This document shows, piece by piece, positions 62,451-64,000 of a DNA stretch of 64,000 nucleotides. The stretch is from positions 107,982,615-108,046,614 of the forward strand of contig NC_134399.1 in the NCBI RefSeq assembly GCF_050003625.1, written 5' to 3'. The translations under genes were made by a program, and so were the position numbers. The notes below the pieces were generated by a model, which saw nothing but the letters and a program-made list of their open reading frames with translations, did not search any database and was not told where the DNA came from. Numbering within the stretch: position 1 is the first letter of the stretch; each line of letters begins with the position of its first letter. This DNA is from Haematobia irritans. Taxonomy: Eukaryota > Arthropoda > Insecta > Diptera > Muscidae.

Positions 62451-64000
62451 TAAAAACAAGACACAATTTTCTACCGAAATAAAATATTGACAAAATTTTC
62501 TATAGAAATAAAATTTTAACAAAATTTTCTATAAAAATAAATTTTAACAAAATTTTCTATAGAAATAAAATTTTGACAAAATTTTCTTCAGAAATAAAAT
62601 TTTTACAAAATTTTCTATAGAAAGAGAATTTTGACCAAATTTTCTACAGAAATAAAATTTTGACAAAATTTTCTATACAAATAATTTTGTGACAAAATTT
62701 TCTATATAACTAAAATTTTGACAAAATTTTGTATAGAAATAAAATTTTGACAAATATTTCTATGGAAATAAAATTGTGACACAATTTTCTATAGAAATAA
62801 TTTTGTGACAAAATTTTCTATAGAAATAAAATGTTGACAAAATGTTCCAAAGAAATTAAATTTTTAAGAATTATTTTTCATAAAAAAATTAATAAAAAGC
62901 TAAACAATAATCAACCACAAAGAAAAATCAAATGTTGACAAAATATTCTATAGAAATAAAATTTTTACAAAATTTTCTATAGAAATAAAATTTTGACAAA
63001 ATTTTCTTTAAAAATAACATTTTAACAAAATTTTCTATCGAAATTAAGTTTTGATAAAATTTTCTACACAAATCAATTTGAGACAAACTTTTATATAGAA
63101 ATAAAGTTTTGACAAAATTTTCTTTAGAAATAAAATTTTGACAAAATTTTTTATATAAATAAAATGTTGACACAATTTTCTACATATAAAAATTTTGTCA
63201 AAATTTTCTATGGAAATAAAATTTTGACAAAATTTTCTATTGAAATAAAATTTTGACAAAATTTTCTAATGAAATAAAATTTTGACAAAATTTTCTATTG
63301 AAATAACATTTTGCCAATATTTTCGATAGAAATAAATTTTTTACAAAATTTTCTATAGAAATACAATTGTGACAATATTTTCTATGGAAATAAAATTTTG
63401 ACAAAATTTTCTATTGAAATAAAATTTTGACGAATTTTCCTATAGAAATGAAATTTTGAGAAGATTTTCTATAGAAATAAAATTTTAACAAAATTTTCTA
63501 TGGAAATAAGATGTTGACAAACTTTTCTATAGAAATGAAATTTTAAGAAAGTTTTCTATAAAAAATTATTTTGACAACATTTTCTATGGAAACAAAATTT
63601 TGACAAAATGTTCTATAGAAATAAAATTTTAACAAAATATTCTATAGAAATAAAATTTTGACAAAATTTTCTATAGAAATAAAATTTTGACAAAATTTTC
63701 TATAGAAATAAAATTTTGTCAAAATTTTCTAAAGAAATAAAATTTTTGAGAAAATTTTCTATAGAAATAAAATTTTTGAGAATATATTCCATAGACATAA
63801 AGTTTTTGAGAAAATTTTCTGTAGAAATAAAATTTTGAGAAAATTTGTTATAGAAATAAAATTTTGACAAATTTTTCTGAAGAAATAAAATGTTTGAGAA
63901 AATATTCTATAGAAATAAAATTTTTGAGAAAATATTCAATAGAAATAAAATTTTGTCAAAATTTTCTAAAGAAATAAAATTTTTGAGAAAATATTCTATA
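62450..64000. repeat. 29-bp AT array running to the window edge
   Basis: About 50 units of CTATAGAAATAAAATTTT plus GACAAAATTTT. From about 63715 a variant unit AAATTTTTGAGAAAATTTTC dominates, forming a local subfamily. One small inversion (ATTTTGTCAAAATTTTC) lies at about 63190. It continues beyond the window. Confidence 0.92.

Overview
The window looks like intergenic and accessory DNA of a calyptrate fly, most likely a muscid (Stomoxys, Haematobia or Musca type). This rests on extreme AT richness, small intronless secreted-protein genes with TATA promoters and AATAAA signals, DUF725/TsetseEP-type genes, and fly-type transposable elements. It is eukaryotic: no operons, CRISPR arrays or rRNA are visible, and no complete tRNA folds. 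Species assignment is inference.

Host genes are few. Two near-identical TsetseEP/DUF725-type secreted protein genes (A at 14033-14683, B at 37225-37878) lie on the same strand, about 22.5 kb apart. Two small cysteine-containing secreted peptides (47330-47542 minus, 53134-53379 plus) share a similar signal peptide. A probable first coding exon (61607-61690) sits in non-repetitive DNA near the right end. An unrecognised ORF lies at 36372-36617 on the minus strand.

Most of the rest is a layered transposon landscape. Its core is a superfamily, called HINE-1 to HINE-4 here, that resembles the Drosophila DINE-1/Helitron-related non-autonomous elements. Members have TATACCC-type subterminal inverted repeats, a GTCY/GTCC microsatellite, a central array of about 153-bp monomers and, in HINE-1 and HINE-2, a GC-rich hairpin just before a CTTG/TT terminus. 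HINE-1 also carries a 29-bp AT-rich minisatellite module, which reappears as free kilobase-scale arrays (20985-23480, 57050-60560, 62450-64000). One HINE-1 copy (48383-49885) sits inside a mariner-type transposase gene that also exists uninterrupted at that site, so its ends can be read directly.

Other elements are: a decayed LOA/I/Jockey-type LINE (about 30192-34876) and a tRNA-headed SINE family whose 3' end matches that LINE's 3' end; two DD37E mariner copies; two Tc1/mariner remnants; several TIR elements whose target-site duplications are visible (TA, TTA, CAG, GTGAAAT); and a fragment inside the 57-60 kb array that carries a canonical hammerhead ribozyme core, probably from a Penelope-like element. 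Nesting reaches three or four levels at 15069-20115, 26605-29648 and 40629-46285.

The ORFs of 60-218 codons across the repeats are by-products. The HINE monomer is 153 bp, a multiple of three, so stop-free frames propagate through the arrays without coding for protein.
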